Positions 18,263-30,490 of a DNA stretch of 64,000 nucleotides are shown piece after piece (position 1 is the stretch's first letter; every line of letters begins with the position of its first letter). Made by a program: the position numbers and the translations under genes. This DNA is from Massilia glaciei (GTDB lineage Bacteria > Pseudomonadota > Gammaproteobacteria > Burkholderiales > Burkholderiaceae_D), in contig NZ_PXWF02000346.1 of the NCBI RefSeq assembly GCF_003011895.2, positions 1 to 64,000 of the forward strand, read 5' to 3'. The notes below the pieces were generated by a model, which did no database searches, was not told the origin of the DNA, and saw only the letters and a list, made by a program, of their open reading frames with translations.

Positions 18263-19156
18263 TTAGATTTTCTCCTGTGCGAATGGGCTGGGTACGCGGA
18301 TCGAGGCGAGCGCGCCGCCTTCGGCCGGCATTTCGATGACCAACTCGGCGCGCCCGCCGTACAACAGCAGCAGCCGTTCGCGCACATTGGCGAGCCCGAC
18401 GCCGTCGTCGGAGTGCATATTGAATCCGACCCCGTTGTCGCGCACATCGACCCGCATCATGTCGTCTTCGATCCGCGCGCCGACCTCGATCTTGCCGCCC
18501 TCGATCTTGGGCTCGAGGCCATGCTTGATCGCGTTCTCGATCAGGATCTGCAGCATCATCGGCGGAAACGGGACGTGGTTGAGCGATTCTGGCACATCGA
18601 ACGACACCTGCAGCCGCTCCTTCATGCGTGCCTGCATGATGGCCAGATAGGCGCGCGAGAGTTCTACCTGGCGCCCCAGCGTGCCGCCGCCGACCGCGCG
18701 CAGCTGCGGCAGGGTCGAACGCAGGTAGGCGATCAGGTGGGTGTGGATGCGCGCCGCCTCCGGCGGATCGGTCTCGATCAGCTGCCCGATCAGGGCCAGC
18801 GTGTTGAATAAAAAATGCGGCTCGACCTGCGCCTGCAGGGTCGACATCTGCGCCTCGAGCAGGCGTCGTTCGAGCGTGGCGACGTCGGCCTGCTCGGTCG
18901 CCTCCTTGGCCATCAGTTCGGCGCGCCGCTTGCCGCCGGCCAGGCCCTTGACGGCGGCCGAGATGATGATGAACCAGATCGCCGGCTCGGCCGCGTTGAG
19001 GATCGCGAACGGGATGCCGACGACGAACCACACCAGCGCCAGTTGGCGGTATTCGACCATTGCCACCCAGTCGAAAAAACGCCACCAGATATCGCTGGCG
19101 ACGCCTTTTGCGTCGCGCAGGAAATCCATGACATTGCTGGTGCGCTTCGTCCTCAC
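18263..19156 (-). CDS. LytS-type sensor histidine kinase
   Basis: This protein of about 297 residues has two N-terminal membrane segments (LALVWFVVGIPFAIL and IWFIIISAAVKGLAG), a coiled-coil linker, the His_kinase phospho-acceptor motif QVEPHFLFNTLALIG and a C-terminal ATPase domain with LIENAIKHGLE, DNGVGFN and GVGLANVRERLLLLYG. The start chosen is GTG at 19156, because GGGGA at 19162-19166 is well spaced from it; an ATG at 19129 is the alternative. The stop of the upstream small membrane gene is two bases before this start, so the three genes are probably co-transcribed. Confidence 0.9.
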   Translation of the reverse strand: MRTKRTSNVMDFLRDAKGVASDIWWRFFDWVAMVEYRQLALVWFVVGIPFAILNAAEPAIWFIIISAAVKGLAGGKRRAELMAKEATEQADVATLERRLLEAQMSTLQAQVEPHFLFNTLALIGQLIETDPPEAARIHTHLIAYLRSTLPQLRAVGGGTLGRQVELSRAYLAIMQARMKERLQVSFDVPESLNHVPFPPMMLQILIENAIKHGLEPKIEGGKIEVGARIEDDMMRVDVRDNGVGFNMHSDDGVGLANVRERLLLLYGGRAELVIEMPAEGGALASIRVPSPFAQEKI

Positions 19157-19157
19157 G

Positions 19158-19427
19158 CTATTCCCCGTCTTTGCGCAGGGACACGGTCTCGGGCACCGGC
19201 TCGGCCTTCTTGGCATCGCCGGCGATCAATTTGAGCGCCATGAAGATGATAAACAGGAACAAGGCGAGCGGGGCGACCGTGAGGAAGGCGGCCAGCAGGA
19301 TGCAGGTCACCACCAGCATCGGCCAGGACATCGTGGCCACGGCGCGCAGGCCGTAGCGCACGGCGTCGGCGAGGGCGCGGCCCAGTTCTTCGGCCAGCGC
19401 GAGGAAGGATTCGAGTGTGGTTTTCAT
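19158..19427 (-). CDS. Small predicted membrane protein
   Basis: This 89-residue protein has an amphipathic N-terminus (TLESFLALAEELGRALADAV) and one long or two short hydrophobic segments (MSWPMLVVTCILLAAFLTV, LALFLFIIFMALKLIAG), ending in a charged cytosolic tail. I do not recognise a family. It has a good ribosome-binding site (GGAG before ATATCATG) and is the first gene of a three-gene unit with the histidine kinase and LytTR regulator, so it may be an accessory sensor or signalling component. Confidence 0.65.
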   Translation of the reverse strand: MKTTLESFLALAEELGRALADAVRYGLRAVATMSWPMLVVTCILLAAFLTVAPLALFLFIIFMALKLIAGDAKKAEPVPETVSLRKDGE

Positions 19428-19595
19428 GATATTTCTCCATCAAGTGAGTGGCAATGGAGTCACTTTATCAAACGCATTTTGTGTGTGCGAGCGGCATCCG
19501 ATGAAGCGCCCAAAAAGGGGCATGACCGGTGCAAGGGACCGATTAACGGGAACCGTGCTCAACAAAATGTCGGACATGCAAATATGGTGTCCAGA

Positions 19596-20264
19596 CTACG
19601 GCGCCGCCGGCGCGGGCTGCGCCACCGCCGCCAGCACCATGTCGACGATCAGCTTTTCGGCGTCGTCGAAGTCGCGCCGGGTGAGCTGCTTGCGGCCCAG
19701 CACGAGCGTCATCTGGGCCGAGAAATCGGCGTAGGACTGGGTCATGGCCCAGATCGCGAACAGCAGGTGGGTCGCGTTCACGGGCGCGATCTTGCCTTCG
19801 CTCACCCAGCGCTCGAACACCTCGATATCCTTGCGCAGCAGCGGCACCACGCGCTGCGCGATCTGCTCGCCGTACAGCTTGGCGCCGCCGATGACCTCCA
19901 TCGCGTAGACGCGCGACGCCCACGGCTGCTCGCGCGAGAAGCGCAGCTTGGCCTGGATGTACGCGCGCAGCATCTCGCGCGGCTCCTGGCCCGGGGCCGA
20001 CAGACTGTCCATGCGCTCGAGCCACTCGTCGAGCACGTCGTCGAGCACGCGCTGGTACAGCGCCAGCTTGGTCGGGAAGTAGTACATCAGGTTCTGCTTC
20101 GACAGGCCCGCGTTCTCGGCCACGGTGGCCACCGAGGCGCCCTCGTAGCCGCATTCGGCGAACACGCGCACCGCCTCGGCGACGATGTCCGCTTCGAGCT
20201 TGTCGCGGTTTTGCACGCGCCGTTTGACGGTCGGGCTTTGCAGGGCGTTGAGGTTTTTTGACAT
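19596..20264 (-). CDS. TetR-family regulator, RutR-like
   Basis: This 222-residue protein has a TetR helix-turn-helix (AECGYEGASVATVAENAGLS, NLMYYFPTKLALY) and a C-terminal domain of the RutR type (REQPWASRVYAMEVIGGAK, YADFSAQMTLVLG). RutR-type proteins respond to uracil or thymine and control pyrimidine catabolism. It lies eight bases after the MocR regulator gene on the same strand, beside the reductive pyrimidine operon, which fits that role. No classical RutR operator (TTGACCA-type dyad) was seen by eye in the operon's upstream region. Start ATG at 20264. Confidence 0.82.
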   Translation of the reverse strand: MSKNLNALQSPTVKRRVQNRDKLEADIVAEAVRVFAECGYEGASVATVAENAGLSKQNLMYYFPTKLALYQRVLDDVLDEWLERMDSLSAPGQEPREMLRAYIQAKLRFSREQPWASRVYAMEVIGGAKLYGEQIAQRVVPLLRKDIEVFERWVSEGKIAPVNATHLLFAIWAMTQSYADFSAQMTLVLGRKQLTRRDFDDAEKLIVDMVLAAVAQPAPAAP

Positions 20265-20272
20265 AATTTCTT

Positions 20273-21739
20273 TCAGCGGATCGACCGCAGAAAATCGATC
20301 AGTTCCGGCGTCTCGGCCGCGTAGGCGACGTTGAAGCGGAACCAGATCGAACTCGATTGGCGCAGCATGAAAAATTCGTTCGGCGCGAGCAGGATGCCGG
20401 CCCCGAGCGCGAGGTCGGCGATCACCTTGCCGTTCCATTCGGCGGTAGGCGGCTCGGGCCATCCGGCGCTGACGAACATGCCGCCTCGCGGCTTCGCGAT
20501 CGGCGCCATGCCGGCCTCGCGCAGGCGTTCGATGGTGCGCGCGCGCCCGTCGTCGAGCTGGCCGGTGAGGCGTTCGAGCATGCGCCGGTAGGGGCGCGCC
20601 GAGATGGCGTGGTACACCGCGCGCTCGTTGATCTCGGACGTGGTCAGCCCGGCGAGCATCTTCACGCGCAGCAGTTCGGGCAGCAGCGAGTTGGACGCGC
20701 AGATCGACCCGACCCGCAGCACCGGCGACAAGGTCTTCGAAAAACTGCCGACCCGGATCACGCGGCGCAGGCCGTCCATGGCCGCCAGCGAGGCCTCGCC
20801 GCGCGCGGCCAGCTCGCGGTAGATGTCGTCCTCGACCAGCCAGAAGTCGAACTGTTCGGCCAGCCCGAGCAGGCGGTGCGCCTGGGCCTGCGTGAGCGAG
20901 GTGCCGAGCGGGTTTTGCAGCACCGTGTTGACGAACATGAGCTTGGGCTGGGTCGCGCGCGCCTGCGCATCGAGGTACGCCATGTCGAGGCCGGCCTCGC
21001 CGCGCGGGATGCCGACCGCGACGCAGCCGTGGTGGCGGATCAGCGAGAGCAGGTTGCTGTAGCCCGGGTCCTCGACGAAGACGGTGTCGCCGGGCTTGGT
21101 CAGGGTGCGCAAAATCAGGTCGAAGGCGTGGGTCGCGCCGTGGGTCAGCATGATCTGGTCGGCCTCGAGCGCGAACAGTTCTTCGGTGAAGCCGGCCGCC
21201 ATGTGCTGGCGCAGGGTCGGAAAACCGAGCGGGTGGCCGTAGCCGCGCAGGCGGTTGGCCGGGATCCGCATCGCCTGGCGCACTGCGTCGAGGATGGTGG
21301 CCTCTCCGTACCATTCGGGCGGCAGCCAGCCGGCGCCGACCGGCAACGCGTCCGACACGCCCGAATACAGGTCGGGCGTGAGCGCGTCGATCGCGCTCGG
21401 CGTGGCCGGAAAGGCCGGCTGTTGTGGCGCCGCCGCCACATCGTGGCGCGCGACGAAAAAGCCCGAGCCGCGGCGCGACGACAGCAGGCCTAGCGTCAGC
21501 AGCCGGTCGTACGCTTCGACGACCGTGAAGGTGCTCACGCCGTTGCACTTTGCGAATTGTCTAACCGACGGCATTTTGGTGCCTATGCGCAACTCACGCT
21601 TGTTTACCATCAAGGTGATCGCTGCCACAATCTGATCGACCAGGCCGCCCCGCCTGCCGCGGTCGATCGCGAGCACGGGCCAGCAGGCTCCATCGCTGCC
21701 GGAGGCAATTTCATCAGCGGAAACCTTCAAGACATCCAT
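20273..21739 (-). CDS. MocR-type regulator (GntR winged helix fused to PLP aminotransferase fold)
   Basis: This 488-residue protein has an N-terminal GntR winged helix (GTKMPSVRQFAKCNGVSTFT, ending SSRRGSGFFVA) and a fold-type I aminotransferase domain (GHPLGFPTLRQHMA, NPLGTSLT, the PLP-binding Lys in VGSFSKTLSPVLRVG). MocR proteins sense amino-compounds through PLP. It is divergent from an omega-transaminase operon, with two direct operator-like repeats in between, so it is the likely activator of beta-alanine or pyrimidine breakdown. The effector could be beta-alanine or a related amine; this is inference. Confidence 0.9.
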   Translation of the reverse strand: MDVLKVSADEIASGSDGACWPVLAIDRGRRGGLVDQIVAAITLMVNKRELRIGTKMPSVRQFAKCNGVSTFTVVEAYDRLLTLGLLSSRRGSGFFVARHDVAAAPQQPAFPATPSAIDALTPDLYSGVSDALPVGAGWLPPEWYGEATILDAVRQAMRIPANRLRGYGHPLGFPTLRQHMAAGFTEELFALEADQIMLTHGATHAFDLILRTLTKPGDTVFVEDPGYSNLLSLIRHHGCVAVGIPRGEAGLDMAYLDAQARATQPKLMFVNTVLQNPLGTSLTQAQAHRLLGLAEQFDFWLVEDDIYRELAARGEASLAAMDGLRRVIRVGSFSKTLSPVLRVGSICASNSLLPELLRVKMLAGLTTSEINERAVYHAISARPYRRMLERLTGQLDDGRARTIERLREAGMAPIAKPRGGMFVSAGWPEPPTAEWNGKVIADLALGAGILLAPNEFFMLRQSSSIWFRFNVAYAAETPELIDFLRSIR

Positions 21740-21768
21740 GCGATTCCTTTTGCGGCGCCACCAAAAAA

Positions 21769-21798
21769 CTGTACAGTTAGGCCAAGCTGTACGGTTGG
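21769..21798. promoter_or_regulatory. Direct repeats, probable MocR operator
   Basis: CTGTACAGTTAG (21769-21780) and CTGTACGGTTGG (21787-21798) are direct repeats with an 18-bp period, located 30 bp from the MocR start and 115 bp from the transaminase start. MocR dimers commonly recognise two direct repeats on one face of the helix, and no other gene shares this spacer. Confidence 0.65.
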
Positions 21799-21912
21799 CC
21801 GGTTTTGCGATTTGTGTATCTGTGCCGCTGCCGTGGCCATGACTATTATTGCATCATCATTTTGCCAACTGGTAAAGTATTTTTTTGCTCGTAAAAATTC
21901 CTGGAGAGCCAC

Positions 21913-23229
21913 ATGAACGAATCCCGACCGGAATCAATGTCGTCGTTTTGGATGCCATTTACCAATAATCGTGACTTCAAGACCAATCCGCGCCTGCTGG
22001 TGTCGGCCGAAGGCATGTACTACAAGGACGTGGACGGCAACTCGGTGCTCGACGGCACGGCCGGCCTGTGGTGCGTGCCGTGCGGCCACGCCCAGCCGCG
22101 CATCGTCGCCGCCGTGCGCGAGATGGTCGGCCAGCTCGACTTTGCGCCGACCTTCCAGATGGGGCACCCGGCCGCCTTCGACCTGGCCGAAAAACTCATG
22201 GAGTACACCAATCACCGCTTCGGCCAGGTGTTCTACACCAACTCAGGCTCCGAGGCGGTCGACACCGCCCTCAAGATGGCGCTGGCCTACCACAAGGCGC
22301 GCGGCGAGGCCGGCCGCACCCGCCTGATCGGACGCGAGCGCGGCTACCACGGCGTGGGATTCGGCGGCATCTCGGTCGGCGGCATCGCCGGCAACCGCAA
22401 GACCTTCGGCCCGCTGCTGCCCGGCGTCGACCACCTGCCGCACACCCACAACCTCGACAAAAACGCCTACACCCGCGGCGAGCCCGAATACGGCGCCCAC
22501 CTGGCCGATGAACTCGAGCGCATCGTCGCGCTGCACGACGCCTCGACCATCGCCGCCGTCATCGTCGAGCCGGTCGCGGGGTCGACCGGCGTGCTGATTC
22601 CGCCCAAGGGCTACCTCAAGCGCCTGCGCGAGCTGTGCACCAAGCACGGCATCCTGCTCATTTTCGACGAGGTCATCACCGGCTTCGGGCGCCTGACCAC
22701 GCCGTTCGCGTTCGACTACTTCGACGTCGACCCGGACATGGTCACCACCGCCAAGGGCCTGACCAACGGCGTGGTGCCGATGGGCGCGGTGTTCACCAAA
22801 CAGCATATCTACGACACCTTCATGGAGTGCCCGGCCGGCATCGAGCTGTTCCACGGTTACACCTACTCGGGCCATCCGCTCGCGTGCGCGGCCTCGCTGG
22901 CCACTCTCGAGGTGTTCAAGGAACAGAACATCCTCGAGCACGCGAAAAGCATGCAGGGCTACTGGGAAGACGCGGTCCATTCGCTCAAGGGCCTGCCGCA
23001 TGTGGTGGACCTGCGCACGATCGGCATGATCGCCGGTATCGAGCTCGAGTCGATTCCCGGCAAACCGGGCGCGCGCGCCTTCAACGCCTTCAAGCAGGCC
23101 TTCGCCGACGGTGTGCTGATCCGCACCACGGGCGACATCATCGCGCTTTCGCCGCCGCTGGTGATCGAGAAGCAGCATATCGACGAGCTGTTCGGCAAGC
23201 TCGCCACCATCCTCAAGAACCTGGACTGA
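21913..23229 (+). CDS. Omega-amino acid:pyruvate (beta-alanine) transaminase
   Basis: This 438-residue class III aminotransferase most likely converts beta-alanine (and 3-aminoisobutyrate) with pyruvate into malonate semialdehyde and alanine. Seen: FWMPFTNNRDFK at the N-terminus, GTAGLWCVPCGHAQPR, TNSGSEAVDTALKMA, ERGYHGVGFGG, IVEPVAGSTGV, LIFDEVITGFGR and the PLP Lys in TTAKGLTNGVVPMGAV. These match the beta-alanine:pyruvate aminotransferase subgroup. It is first of seven rightward genes for reductive pyrimidine degradation and is divergent from mocR. Good ribosome-binding site (CTGGAG). Confidence 0.9.
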   Translation: MNESRPESMSSFWMPFTNNRDFKTNPRLLVSAEGMYYKDVDGNSVLDGTAGLWCVPCGHAQPRIVAAVREMVGQLDFAPTFQMGHPAAFDLAEKLMEYTNHRFGQVFYTNSGSEAVDTALKMALAYHKARGEAGRTRLIGRERGYHGVGFGGISVGGIAGNRKTFGPLLPGVDHLPHTHNLDKNAYTRGEPEYGAHLADELERIVALHDASTIAAVIVEPVAGSTGVLIPPKGYLKRLRELCTKHGILLIFDEVITGFGRLTTPFAFDYFDVDPDMVTTAKGLTNGVVPMGAVFTKQHIYDTFMECPAGIELFHGYTYSGHPLACAASLATLEVFKEQNILEHAKSMQGYWEDAVHSLKGLPHVVDLRTIGMIAGIELESIPGKPGARAFNAFKQAFADGVLIRTTGDIIALSPPLVIEKQHIDELFGKLATILKNLD

Positions 23230-23232
23230 CCC

Positions 23233-24765
23233 ATGACCGACATCGACACTATCACCCTCGACACTATCACCCTCGACACTATTACCCATTACATCAACGG
23301 CGCCAAGGTCGATACAAACAGCGGCCGCTACGCCGACGTCTTCAATCCGGCGCTCGGCGTGCCGGTCGCGCGCGTGGCGCTCGGCACCGCGCTTGAAGTC
23401 GACACCGCCGTGGCGGCGGCCAGCGCGGCGTTTCCGGCGTGGTCGGCCACGCCGCCGCTGACGCGCGCGCGGGTGCTGTTCAAGTATCTGCAGCTGTGCC
23501 AGCAGCACACCGACGAATTCGCCGCGATGCTCACGCGCGAACACGGCAAGACATTCTCGGACGCGCAGGGCGAGGTCGCGCGCGGCATCGAGATGGTCGA
23601 ATTCGCGGTCGGCATTCCGCAGCTGCTCAAGGGCGAATTCACCGACCAGATCTCGCGCGGCATCGACGCCTGGTCGATGCGCCAGGCGCTCGGCGTGGTC
23701 GCCGGCATCACCCCGTTCAACTTCCCGGTGATGGTGCCGATGTGGATGTTCCCGGTCGCGATCGCATGCGGCAACACCTTCGTGCTCAAGCCGTCCGAGC
23801 GCGACCCTTCGGCCTCGCTGCTGCACGCCAAACTGCTGCAGGAAGCGGGCCTGCCCGACGGCGTCTTCAACGTCATCCAGGGCGACAAGGTCACCGTCGA
23901 CGCGCTGCTCGACCACCCGGAGGTGCAGGCGATCAGCTTCGTCGGCTCGACCCCGATCGCCGAATATATCTACGCGCGCAGCAGCGCCGCCGGCAAACGG
24001 GTGCAGGCGCTGGGCGGGGCCAAGAACCATATGGTGGTCATGCCCGACGCCGACATGGACATGACGATCGACGCCCTGATCGGAGCGGCCTACGGTTCGG
24101 CCGGCGAGCGCTGCATGGCGATCTCGGTGGTGGTGGCCGTCGGCGACGCCGGCGACAAGCTGATCGGCGCGCTGGCCGAACGGACCGCCGCGCTCAAGAT
24201 CGGCGACGGCATGGCGGCCGACGCCGAAATGGGGCCGGTGGTCTCGAGCGCGGCCAAGCAGCGCATCGAACGGTTGATCGGCGAGGGCGTGGAGCAGGGC
24301 GCGACGCTGCTGGTCGACGGGCGCGACTGCAAGGTGGTCGAGCGCGAGAACGGCTTTTTTGTCGGCGGCACCCTGTTCGACCATGTCACGCCCGATATGA
24401 GCATCTATAAAGAGGAGATCTTCGGACCGGTCCTGTGCGTGATGCGCAGCCCCGACGTGGCCAGCGCGGTCAAGCTGATTAATTCGAACGAGTATGGCAA
24501 CGGCGTGGCGATCTACACGCGCGACGGCGGCGTGGCGCGCGAATTCGTGCGCCAGATCCAGGTCGGCATGGTGGGCGTCAATGTGCCGCTGCCGGTGCCG
24601 ATGGCCTTCAACAGCTTCGGCGGCTGGAAGCGCAGCATGTTCGGCGACCACCATGCTTACGGCCCCGAAGGCGTGCGCTTTTACACCCGTCACAAGGCTG
24701 TCATGCAGCGCTGGCCCAACACCGCCAGCGCGGGCGTCGAATTCGCCTTCCCGCAGATGAAGTAA
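23233..24765 (+). CDS. mmsA: (Methyl)malonate-semialdehyde dehydrogenase, CoA-acylating
   Basis: This 510-residue ALDH-superfamily enzyme converts malonate or methylmalonate semialdehyde to acetyl- or propionyl-CoA plus CO2, closing beta-alanine and aminoisobutyrate breakdown. Hallmarks: [39 protein letters not shown], catalytic Cys in [13 protein letters not shown] (~294) and [16 protein letters not shown]. It begins three bases after the transaminase stop. The N-terminus carries a three-copy repeat (TITLD) not expected in the family, where TITHYING would follow the start almost directly. Confidence 0.93.
   Translation: MTDIDTITLDTITLDTITHYINGAKVDTNSGRYADVFNPALGVPVARVALGTALEVDTAVAAASAAFPAWSATPPLTRARVLFKYLQLCQQHTDEFAAMLTREHGKTFSDAQGEVARGIEMVEFAVGIPQLLKGEFTDQISRGIDAWSMRQALGVVAGITPFNFPVMVPMWMFPVAIACGNTFVLKPSERDPSASLLHAKLLQEAGLPDGVFNVIQGDKVTVDALLDHPEVQAISFVGSTPIAEYIYARSSAAGKRVQALGGAKNHMVVMPDADMDMTIDALIGAAYGSAGERCMAISVVVAVGDAGDKLIGALAERTAALKIGDGMAADAEMGPVVSSAAKQRIERLIGEGVEQGATLLVDGRDCKVVERENGFFVGGTLFDHVTPDMSIYKEEIFGPVLCVMRSPDVASAVKLINSNEYGNGVAIYTRDGGVAREFVRQIQVGMVGVNVPLPVPMAFNSFGGWKRSMFGDHHAYGPEGVRFYTRHKAVMQRWPNTASAGVEFAFPQMK
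23244..23288 (+). repeat. Three 15-bp tandem repeats inside the mmsA 5' end
   Basis: The unit CGACACTATCACCCT occurs twice exactly (23244-23258, 23259-23273) and a third time with two changes (23274-23288). It adds DTITL residues in frame between the start codon and the conserved TITHYING. Because the unit is a multiple of three it can expand or contract without shifting the frame. Confidence 0.85.
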
Positions 24766-24822
24766 GCAAAATTGAAGAAAACAAAGCTGTCCGCGCCATA
24801 AAACTATAAACAGGGATGGAAA

Positions 24823-26190
24823 ATGATCGACTCTCTTAAACACCTGCTGCCGGCCGCCGCTTCCAACAGTGCACTGGCCGAGCAATTCACCGACCTCGCG
24901 CCGGCGTTGACCAAACGCCAGGCCGCCATCGAAAGCGCGCGCTGCCTGTATTGCTACGACGCGCCGTGCACCCGCATCTGCCCGTCCGAAATCGATGTCG
25001 CGAGCTTCATCCGCAATATCCACGACGGCAACATCAACGGCGCTGCGGCCGGCATCCTCAAGCAGAACATCCTCGGCGGCAGCTGCGCCCGCGTGTGCCC
25101 GACCGAGATCCTGTGCGAGGACGCCTGCGTGCGCAACCACGACGAGGAGGGCCAGCCGGTCAAGATCGGCCTGCTGCAGCGCCATGCGCTCGACAACGCC
25201 AGCTTCAAGAGCCATCCATTCCAGCGCGCCGCCGCCACCGGCAAGACCATCGCCGTGGTCGGCGCCGGCCCGGCCGGCCTGGCGTGCGCGCACCGCCTTG
25301 CCATGCTCGGCAACGACGTCGTCATCTTCGAGGCGCGCGCAAAGTCGGGCGGCCTCAATGAATACGGCATCGCCAAATACAAATTGACCCACGACTTCGC
25401 GCAGAAGGAGGTCGAATTCCTGCTCGCGATCGGCGGCATCGAGGTGCGCCACGGCTTCTCGCTGGGCGCCAACCTCACGCTCGAGGCGCTGCACACCCAG
25501 TACGACGCGGTGTTCCTCGGCCTCGGCCTGAACGCCAGCCGCCAGCTCGGCCTGACCGGCGAGGACGCCCCCGGCCTGCTGGCCGCGGTCGACTACATCG
25601 CCGCGCTGCGCCAGAGCACCGACCTGGCCTCGCTGCCGGTGCCGCGGCGCGCCATCGTGATCGGCGCCGGCAACACCGCGATCGACATGGCGGTGCAGAT
25701 CAAGCGCATGGGCGCCGAGGAGGTCACGCTGGTGTACCGGCGCGGCTTCGAGGCGATGAGCGCGACCCACCACGAGCAGGAGATCGCCAAGGCCAACCAG
25801 GTCGTCATGCGCACCTGGGCCGCGCCAACCGAGGTGCTGCTCGACGCCGCCGGCAAGGTGCGCGGGATGCGCTTCGAGCGGACCAAACTCGAAGGCGAGC
25901 GCCTGGTGGGCAGCGGCGAATTCGTCGAGATCGCGGCCGACGCCGTGTTCAAGGCGATCGGCCAGAGCCTCGATGCGGCCGGCCTTTCCGACCCGATGGC
26001 GCAGCAGCTCGATAGGGTGGGCGACAAAATCCACGTCGACGCGCAGTTCCGCACCGCGCTGCCGGGCATCTACGCCGGTGGCGATTGCGTCGCTCCAGGG
26101 CAGGACCTCACGGTGCAGGCGGTCCAGCATGGCAAGCTGGCCGCGCACGCCATTCACAACGACATCCAAACCAAAGTGGAGGCTGCATAA
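24823..26190 (+). CDS. preT: Dihydropyrimidine dehydrogenase, NAD(P)H/FAD subunit
   Basis: This 455-residue subunit takes electrons from NAD(P)H and passes them through FAD and Fe-S clusters to PreA. N-terminal cysteine motifs (CLYCYDAPCTRICP; GGSCARVCPTEILCEDAC) ligate [4Fe-4S] clusters. Next come an FAD Rossmann site (VVGAGPAGLACAHRLA), a NAD(P) site (IVIGAGNTAIDMAVQ) and the C-terminal GIYAGGDCVAPGQ. Organisation matches the N-terminal half of mammalian DPYD. The last codon overlaps the preA start by one base (TAATG), so the two subunits are co-translated. Confidence 0.95.
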   Translation: MIDSLKHLLPAAASNSALAEQFTDLAPALTKRQAAIESARCLYCYDAPCTRICPSEIDVASFIRNIHDGNINGAAAGILKQNILGGSCARVCPTEILCEDACVRNHDEEGQPVKIGLLQRHALDNASFKSHPFQRAAATGKTIAVVGAGPAGLACAHRLAMLGNDVVIFEARAKSGGLNEYGIAKYKLTHDFAQKEVEFLLAIGGIEVRHGFSLGANLTLEALHTQYDAVFLGLGLNASRQLGLTGEDAPGLLAAVDYIAALRQSTDLASLPVPRRAIVIGAGNTAIDMAVQIKRMGAEEVTLVYRRGFEAMSATHHEQEIAKANQVVMRTWAAPTEVLLDAAGKVRGMRFERTKLEGERLVGSGEFVEIAADAVFKAIGQSLDAAGLSDPMAQQLDRVGDKIHVDAQFRTALPGIYAGGDCVAPGQDLTVQAVQHGKLAAHAIHNDIQTKVEAA

Positions 26191-27464
26191 TGGCCGATCT
26201 GAGCATTGAATTTTGCGGCATCAAGTCGCCCAATCCCTTCTGGCTCGCCTCGGCGCCGCCAACCGACAAGGCCTACAACGTGGTACGCGCCTTCGAGGCC
26301 GGCTGGGGCGGCGTGGTCTGGAAGACGCTCGGCGAGGACCCGGCGGCGGTCAATGTGTCGTCGCGCTATTCGGCCCACTACGGCAAAAACCGCGAGGTCC
26401 TCGGCTTCAACAACATCGAGCTCATCACCGACCGCAGCCTCGAGATCAACCTGATCGAAATCACCCAGGTCAAGAAGGACTGGCCCGACCGCGCGATGAT
26501 CGTCTCGCTGATGCTGCCGTGCGAAGAAGCCCTGTGGGCCGAGATCCTGCCCAAGGTCGAAGCGACCGGCGCCGACGGCATCGAGCTCAATTTCGGCTGC
26601 CCGCACGGCATGCCCGAGCGCGGCATGGGCGCGGCCGTGGGCCAGGTGCCCGAGTACGTCAAGCTGGTCACCAGCTGGTGCAAGAAGCACACCAAGCTGC
26701 CGGTCATCGTCAAGCTCACGCCGAACATCACCGACGTGCGCCAGCCGGCGCGCGCGGCCAAGGAAGGCGGCGCCGACGCCGTCTCGCTGATCAACACGAT
26801 CAATTCGATCACCCACCTCGACCTCGACCGCATGATCGCGTTCCCGATCGTCGGCAACGCCAGCACCCACGGCGGCTATTGCGGTTCGGCCGTCAAGCCG
26901 ATCGCGCTCAATATGGTCGCCGAGATCGCGCGCGATCCCGAAACGCGCGGCCTGCCGATCTCCGGCATCGGCGGCATCGGCAACTGGCGCGACGCGGCCG
27001 AATTCATCGCGCTCGGCGCCGGCTCGGTGCAGGTGTGCACCGCCGCGATGCTGCACGGCTTCCGGATCGTCGAGGAGATGAAGGACGGCCTGTCGCGCTG
27101 GATGGACGAGCAGGGCTACGAGAACATCGCCGCCTTCAGCGGCAAGGCCGTGGCCAACACCACCGACTGGAAATACCTCGACATGAACTACGAGGTGATT
27201 GCGCAGATCGACCAGGACAAGTGCATCAAGTGCGGCAAATGCTACGTCGCCTGCGAAGACACCTCGCACCAGTCGATCGCCCAGTTGATCGACGCGGCCG
27301 GCGTGCGCACCTACGAGGTGATCAAGTCCGAATGCGTCGGCTGCAACCTGTGCGAGATCACCTGCCCGGTCGAGGCCTGCATCACCATGGTGCCGCAAGC
27401 GAACGGCAAGGCCTACATGAACTGGACCCAGGACCCGCGTAATCCGCGTGCCGAGTTGGCGTAA
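26190..27464 (+). CDS. preA: Dihydropyrimidine dehydrogenase, FMN/substrate subunit
   Basis: This 424-residue subunit reduces uracil and thymine to 5,6-dihydro derivatives. It has a dihydroorotate-dehydrogenase-like FMN barrel (IKSPNPFWLASAPPTDK, LNFGCPHGMPERGMG with the active-site Cys, VKLTPNITD, NTINSITHLD, SGIGGIGNWRDA) and a C-terminal ferredoxin domain (CIKCGKCYVACEDTSH; CVGCNLCEITCPVEAC). GGAGG 8-9 bases before the ATG at 26190 supports this start. It forms the PreTA complex with its upstream neighbour. Uracil can come from PsuG, Cdd plus phosphorylases, or transport. Confidence 0.96.
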   Translation: MADLSIEFCGIKSPNPFWLASAPPTDKAYNVVRAFEAGWGGVVWKTLGEDPAAVNVSSRYSAHYGKNREVLGFNNIELITDRSLEINLIEITQVKKDWPDRAMIVSLMLPCEEALWAEILPKVEATGADGIELNFGCPHGMPERGMGAAVGQVPEYVKLVTSWCKKHTKLPVIVKLTPNITDVRQPARAAKEGGADAVSLINTINSITHLDLDRMIAFPIVGNASTHGGYCGSAVKPIALNMVAEIARDPETRGLPISGIGGIGNWRDAAEFIALGAGSVQVCTAAMLHGFRIVEEMKDGLSRWMDEQGYENIAAFSGKAVANTTDWKYLDMNYEVIAQIDQDKCIKCGKCYVACEDTSHQSIAQLIDAAGVRTYEVIKSECVGCNLCEITCPVEACITMVPQANGKAYMNWTQDPRNPRAELA

Positions 27465-27563
27465 GGGTGACGTAAAGGCGGCCTGAATGCTCTATGGCGA
27501 AACAGTGTTTTGCGCTACACTGAATTGCCCTTTTCGCCACGCTAACTACGATGGAGACGATCC

Positions 27564-30469
<2,906 letters not shown>

Positions 30470-30490
30470 TCTTATAAAGAGAGCTTCAAG

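Noticed and set aside
21769-21798. RutR-type operator upstream of the transaminase operon
   Set aside because: The RutR-type TTGACCA dyad is absent; the repeats are direct, not inverted, and better fit a MocR protein.
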